Positions 7,849 to 13,684 of a stretch of DNA of 25,122 bases are shown here, in pieces. Position numbers and translations under genes: made by a program. Source of the stretch: a virus; IMG/VR virus record IMGVR_UViG_3300008627_000052, positions 1 through 25,122 of that record, one strand, 5' to 3'. Position 1 is the stretch's first letter; each line of letters starts with the position of its first letter. Under the pieces are notes generated by a model. That model saw nothing but the letters and a program-made list of their open reading frames with translations. It was not told the DNA's origin and ran no database searches.

Positions 7849-9280
7849 CGTTGTAATCCTCGTAAAGTTCTTCTATCCTATCTAACCATTCTAGAGTAAA
7901 CGGGTTAGGATCAGTTTTCTTTGGTTTAGGTTTCTTTGATTTCGCTCTCTTATGCATTAGGCCATATCTTGTTGCGTCAAACAAATGATCTTCTGCCTTA
8001 GTGTCAATATCCTCAATCTTTTTAGGGTCTGCCGGCAGCGATGGCACCGTTCTCAACCAGTGCTTGCAATTAGCAAAAACCTTGAAAGATTCAGCGTTTA
8101 ATCTGTCAACAAACTCGTTAAGCCCCTGGACTCTAGATCCTGGCCCTTTCGCGCTTGGTTCCCAAAAAACGCCGTAGTCGTTAAACACGTCAGCAACAGA
8201 CTTATGTCTGCCGTCTCTCATAAATATAGCCGAATCAGCTATGTTGCCGCGAAATTTTATTCCCAGCTTTTTCTCTTTAGTCTCTGCCTCCAATATATCT
8301 TCAGCTATTTGCTCTATTGGAGTCTCTGAGCCTACGTTGGGCCTGTCTGCCCAATACCTCTCTCTGTACAGGTAAACACATCCATCATAATCTTGTGCAA
8401 ACCACACGCACCCCGCAGGGGATTTATACCCGTGATCATAAGATTTCCACCTACGCCACTCTAATGGTATATCGAATGGATCTACCACATGCTCAACTGG
8501 GTTCCAGATTGACTCAAAAAAGGCTCCAGGCGCTATATTCCAGTCGCCATCTAACCAAGCCTTAACGAGCCACTCTGGTCCAGAAGATTTTATCCTGTCT
8601 ATATATCCGGGGTCATTCTCCATCAAAGGAGTGTTGTCCGTTATCTTAGACGGAATAAAAAGCTTGCCTTCTTCCTCCTTATCAATGTACCTCTCTTTCA
8701 CCCAACCGTGACCTGGGCCACCAGGGTTGGCGCTAGCCCGAAATAGCGTGGGCACGCCGGCCGCAGACCTCATAGTTGCCTGCAGCAAATCAATAGGGTC
8801 TGGCGACGGCCAGTTTCCTAGCTCGTCAAACCCAAGGAAAGTAACAGAAAAGCCTTGCAGTTTCATAGCATCGTTATCTTCGTCTAGATGCTTTAACTGC
8901 AGGGTAGAACCCTTAGGGCTTACCCACTTTCTTTCACCTACTTTCCACTCCCAACCTTCCTTTACGAATACGCTCTGACCTAACTTAACCAGTTCCCCTG
9001 TTTCCGGGTAAGTTCTACGGAATAATAGCCCGTGAGCATCTGGTCCGTAGAGTTCTGCATGTCTCCTGAAAGCCAGCAGCATTCCAACAGATTTCGATCC
9101 TCCTCGGGCACCTCCGAAGAGAATGTGAGGATGCTCACTATACACGAACTCTCGTTGCGGTCCCTCAAGAGCAACCCATTTGTCTTTCCCATTCTCTACC
9201 CTTCTTTCAAGTTCAGTGGCTAAAATCGCACGTATTTCTTCCCTGGGGTAACTATGTACAAGAGTGTATGCTAAGCTCAT
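7841..9280 (-). CDS. terL: Terminase large subunit (ATPase and nuclease, 479 aa)
   Basis: This is the packaging motor that pumps DNA into the prohead and cuts the concatemer. The ATPase domain shows a Walker A motif GGARGGSKS (56-64), a Walker B motif FLGFDEL with D152 and E153, and a coupling motif SANPGG (183-188). The RNase-H-like nuclease domain shows acidic residues in the expected order: D282 (SYDHGY), D349 (NIADSA) and D431/D435 (EDHLFDATRYG). The tail (AKSKKPKPKKT) is lysine-rich and may contact DNA or portal. The length of 479 aa is normal. Its ATG overlaps the stop of the 198-aa gene as ATGA, with a weak ribosome site, which implies coupling. Confidence 0.95.
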   Translation of the reverse strand: MSLAYTLVHSYPREEIRAILATELERRVENGKDKWVALEGPQREFVYSEHPHILFGGARGGSKSVGMLLAFRRHAELYGPDAHGLLFRRTYPETGELVKLGQSVFVKEGWEWKVGERKWVSPKGSTLQLKHLDEDNDAMKLQGFSVTFLGFDELGNWPSPDPIDLLQATMRSAAGVPTLFRASANPGGPGHGWVKERYIDKEEEGKLFIPSKITDNTPLMENDPGYIDRIKSSGPEWLVKAWLDGDWNIAPGAFFESIWNPVEHVVDPFDIPLEWRRWKSYDHGYKSPAGCVWFAQDYDGCVYLYRERYWADRPNVGSETPIEQIAEDILEAETKEKKLGIKFRGNIADSAIFMRDGRHKSVADVFNDYGVFWEPSAKGPGSRVQGLNEFVDRLNAESFKVFANCKHWLRTVPSLPADPKKIEDIDTKAEDHLFDATRYGLMHKRAKSKKPKPKKTDPNPFTLEWLDRIEELYEDYNDG

Positions 9281-9873
9281 GCCGCATATTTTACCATGGC
9301 AACTTCAGCCGCCGGTACAGTAAATAAGTTGTTTTCAACTATATCTGGATACTGGGACCCAGAATCAGGTATCATACAGAAAGTATGTATATTGAAAACA
9401 TCTTCATCCTTGTTGTGATCAATAGACGTTATTCCGCCAGCAACTATAGGAAAAATATTCGTAGAGGTGCTATGAGCAACATCTATAGTTCCTGACAAAC
9501 CTCTTACCAGTGTATTTAAAGCCGTAGTTGAACCAGCTGTTTCTGTCGTTGTGCTATAAGATATTATCTCAGCTCCTATCAAGGCTTTCCCAGAGGACGG
9601 GAAATTATTACCAGATACTACACCTACGTCTACGCTTGTAGTTGCTGCTGCAGCCAAAGTCCCTGTTGTTCTAGCCACAGTATATATATCAATAGTGTAG
9701 CTGTAATCGTCGCCAACAGATAAAGATTTTACCTCTGTTGCATAAGTGGCAGAGTCAATCAACTTCTCAACAAGCGTAGAAGGCGCCTCAGCATAATCAA
9801 GGGCATCTGCAGTAGTGTAACCATCATATGTCAAATAGATGGTATCTACAGGCAGAAGTGTTAAAGCTGACAT
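9277..9873 (-). CDS. Virion-like beta protein of unknown role (198 aa)
   Basis: The 198-aa product is rich in Thr, Ser, Ala and Val with few charges. It includes VGVVSGNNFPSSGKALIGAE followed by IISYST and LNTLVRGLSGTIDVAHSTS. The pattern FPSSGKALIGAEIISYS is seen in phage structural beta domains that bind to particles. It lies unusually between small and large terminase genes. Its start is 3 bases after the stop of the 58-aa gene and its end overlaps the terminase start, so expression is coupled. No signal peptide or membrane segment is visible. A decoration or fibre-associated role is plausible but unproven. Confidence 0.65.
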   Translation of the reverse strand: MSALTLLPVDTIYLTYDGYTTADALDYAEAPSTLVEKLIDSATYATEVKSLSVGDDYSYTIDIYTVARTTGTLAAAATTSVDVGVVSGNNFPSSGKALIGAEIISYSTTTETAGSTTALNTLVRGLSGTIDVAHSTSTNIFPIVAGGITSIDHNKDEDVFNIHTFCMIPDSGSQYPDIVENNLFTVPAAEVAMVKYAA

Positions 9874-9875
9874 AA

Positions 9876-10052
9876 TTAGGCGTATCTATTACCGCTAGGA
9901 ACTTCGTCTGAGCGCTTAGGTTTGGGCCTACCTGCCTTTTTTGGCTTAGGATAATTCTTATCAGCAACTAATCGAGCCGCGGGGTGTAGACCAACGGCTC
10001 TCTGAGCCGCTTTTCTACCTGAATCGTCGTATGGGAAATGAACAGATGGCAT
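9876..10052 (-). CDS. Small basic protein (58 aa)
   Basis: The frame reads MPSVHFPYDDSGRKAAQRAV, then more residues and a Lys/Pro-rich stretch (YPKPKKAGRPKPKR) before the stop. A consensus AGGAGG (10057-10062) lies 4 bases upstream, and the packing on both sides is tight. The basic GRPKPKR segment resembles an AT-hook-like minor-groove binding element, so contact with DNA during packaging is possible. Its place between small and large terminase genes would fit that, but this is inference. No known family is recognised. Confidence 0.7.
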   Translation of the reverse strand: MPSVHFPYDDSGRKAAQRAVGLHPAARLVADKNYPKPKKAGRPKPKRSDEVPSGNRYA

Positions 10053-10060
10053 GATGCCTC

Positions 10061-10372
10061 CTAATGTTTAGTTTCTGAGGTAGGCTCCATGCTATCCTCA
10101 AACTCTTTAATGAGCTCTACAAGTTCATTATCCGACAGTTCTCTCATAGAGTCGTTGATGTTAACGTTCTGATCGATAGCTCTCATAGACGGTACACACC
10201 TTTCTACAAGTATTCTAGCGGCCTGAACGTCTCCCTCTTTAGCGGCGTCGGCTAAAACCTCAATAACTGCTGGTAAATGCTCAGATATCTGGCTTCTTAG
10301 TTGGGCCATCGTTTTTTGAGATTTTCGCGGCCGACCATTTGGGTTTCCGCTTTGTCCTTTTTGCCAAGCCAT
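10061..10372 (-). CDS. terS: DUF5681-type protein, probable terminase small subunit (103 aa)
   Basis: The N-terminus MAWQKGQSGNPNGRPRKSQK carries the QSGNPNGRP signature of DUF5681, a short DNA-binding-like domain at the front of many phage small terminases. A helical segment follows (QISEHLPAVIEVLADAAKEG, then ARILVERCVPS), and an acidic tail (ELIKEFEDSMEPT). Small terminases recognise the phage DNA and stimulate the large subunit, and the length of 103 aa fits. Its ATG overlaps the stop of the 130-aa gene as TGATG. Two extra genes separate it from the large subunit, which is uncommon, so its role is likely rather than proven. Confidence 0.7.
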   Translation of the reverse strand: MAWQKGQSGNPNGRPRKSQKTMAQLRSQISEHLPAVIEVLADAAKEGDVQAARILVERCVPSMRAIDQNVNINDSMRELSDNELVELIKEFEDSMEPTSETKH

Positions 10373-10764
10373 CAGTAAGCTACCGGTGATCCTGGCATCG
10401 CTCTGTTGCGGCGCCTCATGTGTTCTTCGATTAGGACTTTATCTACCACATCAGCTGGTAACTGCCCAGAGCCCTCGTAACCAAAATCTACGCCGCGGTC
10501 ATAATCCTGCATAATTCGCTGCCTGGTTGGGTCAGGAACAGTATACGCCGAGCCGCGATGTCGCTGCATGTCGTCTTGCGTTGGGAATTGGCCAGCAAAG
10601 CGGCCAGCGATGCTATCTGCCCCGGCTGGGGTTTGATACCCTGGCATATTAGGTCGACGCTGCATGTTAGCTGCACGCTCTTGGTCTGTAACTGGTGAAA
10701 ACTGGTTAGCCAATCGATCGCCGCCACCCTTTATTGCCTGCCTGAAAATTTCTAAAATGTCCAC
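10372..10764 (-). CDS. Unknown late protein (130 aa, GTG start)
   Basis: The start is GTG (10764-10762) with AAGGAG at 10773-10778, eight bases upstream, so the non-ATG start is well supported. The product is Arg/Gln/Pro-rich and mostly disordered in appearance (QRRPNMPGYQTPAGADSIAG), with a short helical C-terminus (PADVVDKVLIEEHMRRRNRA). It follows the 279-aa gene with no gap. A flexible head-internal or packaging-associated protein would fit, but no family is recognised. Confidence 0.6.
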   Translation of the reverse strand: MDILEIFRQAIKGGGDRLANQFSPVTDQERAANMQRRPNMPGYQTPAGADSIAGRFAGQFPTQDDMQRHRGSAYTVPDPTRQRIMQDYDRGVDFGYEGSGQLPADVVDKVLIEEHMRRRNRAMPGSPVAY

Positions 10765-10766
10765 TG

Positions 10767-11606
10767 TTAGTACTCCTTATCTACGGTGAATTGCTCTGCA
10801 TGAAAACCGGGTTTCAAACCCATTAAATACCTAAGATAATCATAAAACCCTAGGCCTGCTGTTGCTATTGTACCCATTGGGTTTACACCGACAGTATTAG
10901 TAAGAGCTTCTGGAGCCTCGAATTCATGTCTTAATCCTTCGGCGATTTCTCTAGATTTTCTAGCCGCATCATCAACGTTTCTATACCTGTCTGCAAGCCA
11001 GTTATCGTATTCGTCTACCTTGTTCCTAGCAATATCTTGCAGCCACTTAGGATCAAAAGAGTCTCTAAAATCGCCAATGGTACTGGCCGCGGCTGCAGCC
11101 GCTGGAGTCTGATCAATCTCGCTTATTTTACGGTTTACATCGCCGGCGAATCCTGAAGCAGCGTTCCAAGCGTCTGCTCCATATCCCATACCCTTTGCAC
11201 CAGTTCTTTCCCACCATGATGGACCTGGCGGCGGTTGATCATAATCAGGCACTGTTGAGCCGTGTATGCCGTAATCTCTACCAGCTAAATCAAGCCTGTC
11301 TTGCTTATCTAGAGAGTCGACCGGAAATAAAGTAATTGGGCCTCCCGTATCTCTGTTTCTAAACCTCTCAACAAGGTGGTCTTCGTGCGGAAGACCGTCG
11401 CTCCTGAACTCAGGCGCTACACCTCGACTATTTCCACCGGATTGCGTAGGACGACCGTAGTCAACACCAGTGAATTCCATAGTCATTGGATTCTTGCCGA
11501 TATACCGTCTTCTCTCTACTGTGCCCCCTCTCTTAGGGGCAACATCTTCAGGATCGACTTGGTATGTTTCCCACAATCTGTCGTCGAACAGGTCTGCTAG
11601 AGTCAT
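10767..11606 (-). CDS. Unknown late protein with helical middle (279 aa)
   Basis: The start chosen is ATG 11606-11604, which overlaps the stop of the 73-aa gene as TAATG and has GGGGA about ten bases upstream. An in-frame ATG 15 bases earlier is possible but lacks these supports. The N-terminal part is polar (TLADLFDDRLWETYQVDPED) and loop-rich with Pro/Gly/Asp. A middle segment has an Ala run (TPAAAAAAST), then charged helices with Tyr/Asp/Arg (DNWLADRYRNVDDAARKSRE). The C-terminus has a hydrophobic stretch (TIATAGLGFYDYLRYLMGL) that might contact membrane or other proteins. No family is recognised. It may be a particle-internal protein, judging only from its late-operon position. Confidence 0.6.
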   Translation of the reverse strand: MTLADLFDDRLWETYQVDPEDVAPKRGGTVERRRYIGKNPMTMEFTGVDYGRPTQSGGNSRGVAPEFRSDGLPHEDHLVERFRNRDTGGPITLFPVDSLDKQDRLDLAGRDYGIHGSTVPDYDQPPPGPSWWERTGAKGMGYGADAWNAASGFAGDVNRKISEIDQTPAAAAAASTIGDFRDSFDPKWLQDIARNKVDEYDNWLADRYRNVDDAARKSREIAEGLRHEFEAPEALTNTVGVNPMGTIATAGLGFYDYLRYLMGLKPGFHAEQFTVDKEY

Positions 11607-11827
11607 TAGTAGAATCCCCAATAATCGTCTGGTCTAGGAGCTGAAAAATGTGGCGGCGGCTTAGGAGCACCCGGATCAGGACCTTCAGGATCTGGCGGCT
11701 GTTGCTGTGAAAACTCTGGCTTACCCCTTCCGTAAGTCTTTGATATTACCCGGCTAAACGGTGTAGCCCGCTGGATCTTTCTAGGATCCCTAAAGAGCTC
11801 TGCAATCTGCGTCGATTCTGTATACAT
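11606..11827 (-). CDS. First protein of the late operon, proline-rich (73 aa)
   Basis: ATG 11827-11825 is preceded by AAGGA at normal spacing. The N-terminal half is helical and basic (MYTESTQIAELFRDPRKIQR). The C-terminal half is Pro-rich and flexible (QQPPDPEGPDPGAPKPPPHF) and ends in WGFY. It begins 29 bases after the CCA end of the tmRNA-like element and is the first protein gene of the minus-strand block. The short proline linker suggests a protein-protein adaptor. No family is recognised. Confidence 0.6.
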   Translation of the reverse strand: MYTESTQIAELFRDPRKIQRATPFSRVISKTYGRGKPEFSQQQPPDPEGPDPGAPKPPPHFSAPRPDDYWGFY

Positions 11828-11855
11828 TTCTATTCCTTATGAAATAGTTTTAACA

Positions 11856-11937
11856 TGGTGGAGGTGGTGGGGATCAAACCCACGTCCAAGCTTATCCACT
11901 TTGGGGTTACCGCCTGTCGAAGTCATTCGTCACCCCC
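11856..11937 (-). ncRNA. tmRNA-like RNA: tRNA-like domain without mRNA-like domain (82 nt)
   Basis: Read on the minus strand, the 5' end GGGGGTG (nt 1-7) pairs fully with CACCTCC (nt 72-78), and unpaired A plus an encoded CCA follow. The third pair is G3.U76, the alanine identity determinant of tRNA-Ala and tmRNA. Nucleotides 17-25 (TTCGACAGG) are the conserved tmRNA D-loop signature. GTGGG and CCCAC (55-59, 67-71) form a T arm with loop TTTGATC, preceded by GGAC as in bacterial tmRNAs. The tmRNA P2 helix is replaced by a short hairpin, CCAA(A)G with CTTGG, around an 8-nt loop. No tag reading frame, pseudoknot or long insert exists. Known tmRNAs carry about 250-300 nt here. It could be a functional alanine-accepting RNA or a relic of recombination with host ssrA. 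The presence of both 5' and 3' parts and a promoter favours the former. Confidence 0.75.
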
Positions 11938-11946
11938 GGTGCTAAT

Positions 11947-11975
11947 ATTATATCACGGGCGGCCCTTTCTAATAA
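11947..11975 (-). promoter_or_regulatory. Promoter for the tmRNA-like RNA and late operon
   Basis: On the minus strand there is a perfect TATAAT (11952-11947) with TG one base upstream (extended -10, TGATATAAT). A weak -35 TTATTA lies 17 bases further up. The first G of the tmRNA-like element is 10 bases past the -10, so transcription would begin at or just before its 5' end. No other clear promoter precedes the minus-strand genes, so this one may also feed the late block by read-through. Confidence 0.65.
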
Positions 11976-12005
11976 CAACATCAACCGAACCAGCTGCTAG
12001 CCCTA

Positions 12006-12087
12006 TATTCTTTATATTTATTACTATTCTTTACGTCAGCAGCGCAGCTGACCAGCTGAAGAGCAACGTAGCTGACGCATAGCTGAC
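12006..12087 (+). repeat. Origin-like repeat cluster, intergenic copy
   Basis: Two direct TATTCTTT repeats (12006-12013, 12025-12032) flank an A/T-rich spacer. Next come the palindrome GTCAGCAGCGCAGCTGAC (12035-12052), the 17-mer TGAAGAGCAACGTAGCT (12057-12073), and two GCTGAC copies (12071-12076, 12082-12087). The same parts recur inside the initiator gene at 18771-18869, with the A/T-rich side in reversed order. The combination of iterated sites and an adjacent A/T-rich tract is what initiator-bound replication origins look like. It could instead be an operator for the initiator. Confidence 0.6.
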
Positions 12088-12177
12088 TACTTATGTAATA
12101 ATCGAACTATTCCATAAATTTCTGGAAAATTTAGAAAAAGCCAATTTGTTCGAACCCCAAGTAAAAGCCCGATTTAT

Positions 12178-12201
12178 GTAGCATAGTCGAAACTATGATA
12201 C
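12178..12201. repeat. Hairpin / inverted repeat
   Basis: CATAGT and ACTATG (12182-12187, 12192-12197) pair around CGAA, and GTA with TAC extends the stem across a G/A mismatch. No T-tract of terminator type follows on either strand. It may be an operator or a processing site. Its function is unknown. Confidence 0.4.
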
Positions 12202-12331
12202 TTTGAAAAATCAAGTAATAAGCCTGAGAGAACCGGAACAACCCCCGCCGGAATATTAGTATTTTATTATATACTTAACTTGATTTATAAGAGGTTTTTG
12301 CAAACTTTTTGTCATCTATAAGAAATTGTGA

Positions 12332-12361
12332 TTGTACTTTTTCGAAAATATATTTTAGAAT
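12332..12361 (+). promoter_or_regulatory. Early promoter for the first AbrB-like gene
   Basis: TTGTAC (12332-12337) and TAGAAT (12356-12361) are separated by 18 bases. The upstream part TTGTGATTG is shared with the promoter at 13609. A/T-rich flanks and a position about 70 bases before the ATG fit an early promoter. The palindrome ATATGA-N11-TCATAT at 12372-12394 lies just downstream and could be an operator. Confidence 0.5.
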
Positions 12362-12371
12362 CTAATTCATG

Positions 12372-12394
12372 ATATGAAATTAATCGTATCATAT
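12372..12394. promoter_or_regulatory. Candidate operator palindrome in the early leader
   Basis: ATATGA (12372-12377) and TCATAT (12389-12394) form an inverted repeat with 11 bases between, directly downstream of the early promoter. The spacing suits a dimeric regulator. The AbrB-like product of the gene behind it is one candidate binder. Nothing else supports this. Confidence 0.3.
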
Positions 12395-12429
12395 TGATAT
12401 AAGTTAATCTTATAAGGGAGATAAACGAA

Positions 12430-12729
12430 ATGAATAACGTTAAATTATATTCGCAGCGCGGTGGGCGTCTGATTTGGATGACGCATAAAGATGAGTTGGA
12501 TAAATACGGGTTCGGACCCGGCGCGAGATTCGACGTCGAACTAACAAGTGGCAAAATCGTATTGCGTTCGAATCCGGATGGTCGCCGCAAAGTGAGCGAC
12601 AAGAAAGGCAAGCCGGTTCTCTGCGTGATCGGCAAAGCGATTACCAAGGCGTTCGGGTTTGAAGCGAACGGTGTGATCGACATGTTGAATGCCACCGCCA
12701 AAGACGGAGTGATAACTCTCACGAAGTAA
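12430..12729 (+). CDS. AbrB-like early regulator, paralog 1 (99 aa)
   Basis: The 99-aa product has GGGAG nine bases before ATG. Residues about 4-45 (VKLYSQRGGRLIWMT, then GFGPGARFDVELTSGKIVLR) match the swapped-hairpin pattern of AbrB/SpoVT or SymE-like DNA-binding domains: a polar turn, PG-x-R, then strand-G-strand. The C-terminal half (KPVLCVIGKAITKAFGFEAN, then GVIDML) may be a second related hairpin. It is clearly paralogous to the 111-aa gene at 13685 (VKLY-Q-G-RL-W-T, PG-R-D, PVL-I-GK, FG). It is monocistronic, with its own promoter and a strong terminator. A transcription regulator or abundant nucleoid-like protein is the best guess. The fold assignment is by pattern only. Confidence 0.6.
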   Translation: MNNVKLYSQRGGRLIWMTHKDELDKYGFGPGARFDVELTSGKIVLRSNPDGRRKVSDKKGKPVLCVIGKAITKAFGFEANGVIDMLNATAKDGVITLTK

Positions 12730-12746
12730 AATCCAACGATCTTGAC

Positions 12747-12772
12747 GGGGTCCTTCGGGGCCCCATTTTTTT
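12747..12772 (+). terminator. Rho-independent terminator with UUCG loop
   Basis: GGGGTCC and GGGCCCC pair over 7 bp (one U.G pair) around a TTCG tetraloop, followed by A and seven T. It ends transcription of the AbrB-like gene at 12430. Confidence 0.9.
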
Positions 12773-13015
12773 GTTTGTTTCCCAATAAAACCCGATTTGG
12801 CACAAAACACGGCAATTTGTTTCGGGTTTGGCACAAAACACGGGAAACCAGCAGTTCTGTTGGAATCCCAGAGAATATGCGTGTGTGCGAGAACCCGACA
12901 TATCAGGTTGATTAAAACAGGAGTCCAACACCAATAAATCACAGGCGCCCTAACACTTCACACCAAATATAAACCCACTGTTATCAATTGATAAACCAAC
13001 TATAAATAATACTAA
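12773..13015. other. Intergenic segment with 17-bp direct repeats
   Basis: No credible gene lies here; the long minus-strand frames across it are shadows with no ribosome site. It contains two copies of TTTGGCACAAAACACGG and ends at the next promoter. TATCAATTGATA (around 12982) is a short perfect palindrome and a possible operator for that promoter. Confidence 0.5.
12796..12843. repeat. Two 17-bp direct repeats, 31-bp period
   Basis: TTTGGCACAAAACACGG occurs at 12796-12812 and 12827-12843. The start-to-start distance of 31 bases is close to three helical turns, so two bound proteins would face the same side. Shorter similarity flanks both copies (CCCGA and CGGG to the left). An 11-base part, ACAAAACACGG, recurs at about 15831-15841 beside a terminator. 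This could be an operator or an iteron pair. Confidence 0.65.
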
Positions 13016-13046
13016 TTGTTATCCTTTTTTGTGGGCGAGATAAGAT
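13016..13046 (+). promoter_or_regulatory. Early promoter of the shared long-motif type
   Basis: TTGTTAT is followed by six bases, then TTGTGGGCG, three bases and TAAGAT. The promoter at 13609-13639 has the same blocks at identical spacing. TTGTTA and TAAGAT act as -35 and -10 with a 19-base spacer, longer than usual, so the middle block may be bound by an activator. It lies about 36 bases before the ATG at 13082. Confidence 0.6.
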
Positions 13047-13081
13047 TATATTTCAGTTGGAAATTAACTACGGAGATCGAG

Positions 13082-13294
13082 ATGATCGAATATTTAAAGG
13101 AAGTTGTCGTTCAGAAATCCAAGGAAGTCACCAAAGAAGAGCTCGCATTATTGGAGAAATCCCTCGATAATTTTGCAATCAACTGCTTTGGAGAGTTCGG
13201 GTATGATACCTGCAGCAAGCGCGAGAAATTAATCTGTGTTTGGATGCTGTTCGAGGATGTTCTGAGAGACCAGGAGAATCGACCTAATGAATAA
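13082..13294 (+). CDS. Small early protein A of a tandem pair (70 aa)
   Basis: The ATG at 13082 was chosen because GGAG lies six bases upstream and the promoter's -10 is 36 bases before it. A TTG further upstream would fall inside the promoter. The 70-aa product is mostly helical and charged (MIEYLKEVVVQKSKEVTKEE). It ends with CSKREKLICVWMLFEDVL, similar to CHEREKLKTIYILLYL in the next gene, so the two are probably diverged duplicates. Its end overlaps the next start by 8 bases. No family is recognised. A host-takeover role is possible. Confidence 0.65.
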   Translation: MIEYLKEVVVQKSKEVTKEELALLEKSLDNFAINCFGEFGYDTCSKREKLICVWMLFEDVLRDQENRPNE

Positions 13295-13598
13295 AATCGA
13301 TAAGATAGTCCACGATCAAGTGGGCAGCCTATCAAGTTGCGATATCAACATGCTGCAAGAGATTCTGGATGATATCGTTAACAGACATATCCGCAAGACA
13401 TACCATGGTTTCAAGGTGCGTTTTGCAGATTGTCATGAAAGAGAAAAACTCAAGACTATCTATATCCTGTTATATCTGATGGAAAGCGGTATTTTGGATG
13501 ATGCTCCAATCGGGTTTAACATCAAGGATTATTTCAACGAAGAGAACCACAAAGATCGAATGATAAAAGAAAATTATCATTGGTTGCCCCAGAAATAA
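13287..13598 (+). CDS. Small early protein B of a tandem pair (103 aa)
   Basis: The 103-aa product starts inside the end of the previous gene with AGGAG at about 13274. It has helical segments (MNKIDKIVHDQVGSLSSCDI, INMLQEILDDIVNRHIRKTY) and the CHEREKLKTIYILLYLMESG block shared with the preceding gene. Its C-terminus is polar and ends in HWLPQK. The two are co-transcribed from the promoter at 13016. No terminator follows before the next promoter at 13609. Its function is unknown. Confidence 0.7.
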   Translation: MNKIDKIVHDQVGSLSSCDINMLQEILDDIVNRHIRKTYHGFKVRFADCHEREKLKTIYILLYLMESGILDDAPIGFNIKDYFNEENHKDRMIKENYHWLPQK

Positions 13599-13608
13599 AT
13601 AATTGTGA

Positions 13609-13639
13609 TTGTTATTTAGAATTGTGGGCGTTGTAAGAT
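13609..13639 (+). promoter_or_regulatory. Early promoter for the second AbrB-like gene
   Basis: It has the same block layout as 13016-13046: TTGTTAT, six bases, TTGTGGGCG, three bases, TAAGAT. The upstream TTGTGATTG also matches the promoter of the first AbrB-like gene. Position is about 45 bases before ATG 13685. Confidence 0.6.
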
Positions 13640-13684
13640 ACTCATACTTACTCAAAGTAACCACACGCAAAAGGAGCGTTAATT

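Larger units (their letters stand above)
11976..12429. other. Divergent control region between late and early blocks
   Basis: This region has no credible protein gene. From left to right it holds the upstream part of the late promoter, the origin-like repeats (12006-12087), a hairpin (12178-12201), an A/T-rich stretch from about 12250, an early promoter (12332-12361), an imperfect palindrome (12372-12394) and the ribosome site of the first early gene. TTCGAACCCC at about 12149 looks like a tRNA T loop, but no tRNA can be folded around it. Confidence 0.6.

Noticed and set aside
11850-11940. Simple attP site made of a host tmRNA 3' end
   Set aside because: Such sites carry only the 3' part. 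Here the 5' end with the D-loop signature is present too, matched to its own acceptor strand, and no integrase gene is in the window. It is kept as an alternative, not the main call.
12140-12180. TTCGAACCCC as the T loop of a tRNA gene
   Set aside because: No T stem, acceptor stem or anticodon arm can be paired around it on either strand.
12796-12843. CRISPR array
   Set aside because: Only two repeats with a 14-base spacer, no leader or cas genes; a CRISPR repeat-spacer unit would be longer.
12312-12942. Long minus-strand frames over the first AbrB-like gene and the repeats
   Set aside because: They are out-of-frame shadows, lack ribosome sites and run through a strong terminator and direct repeats.
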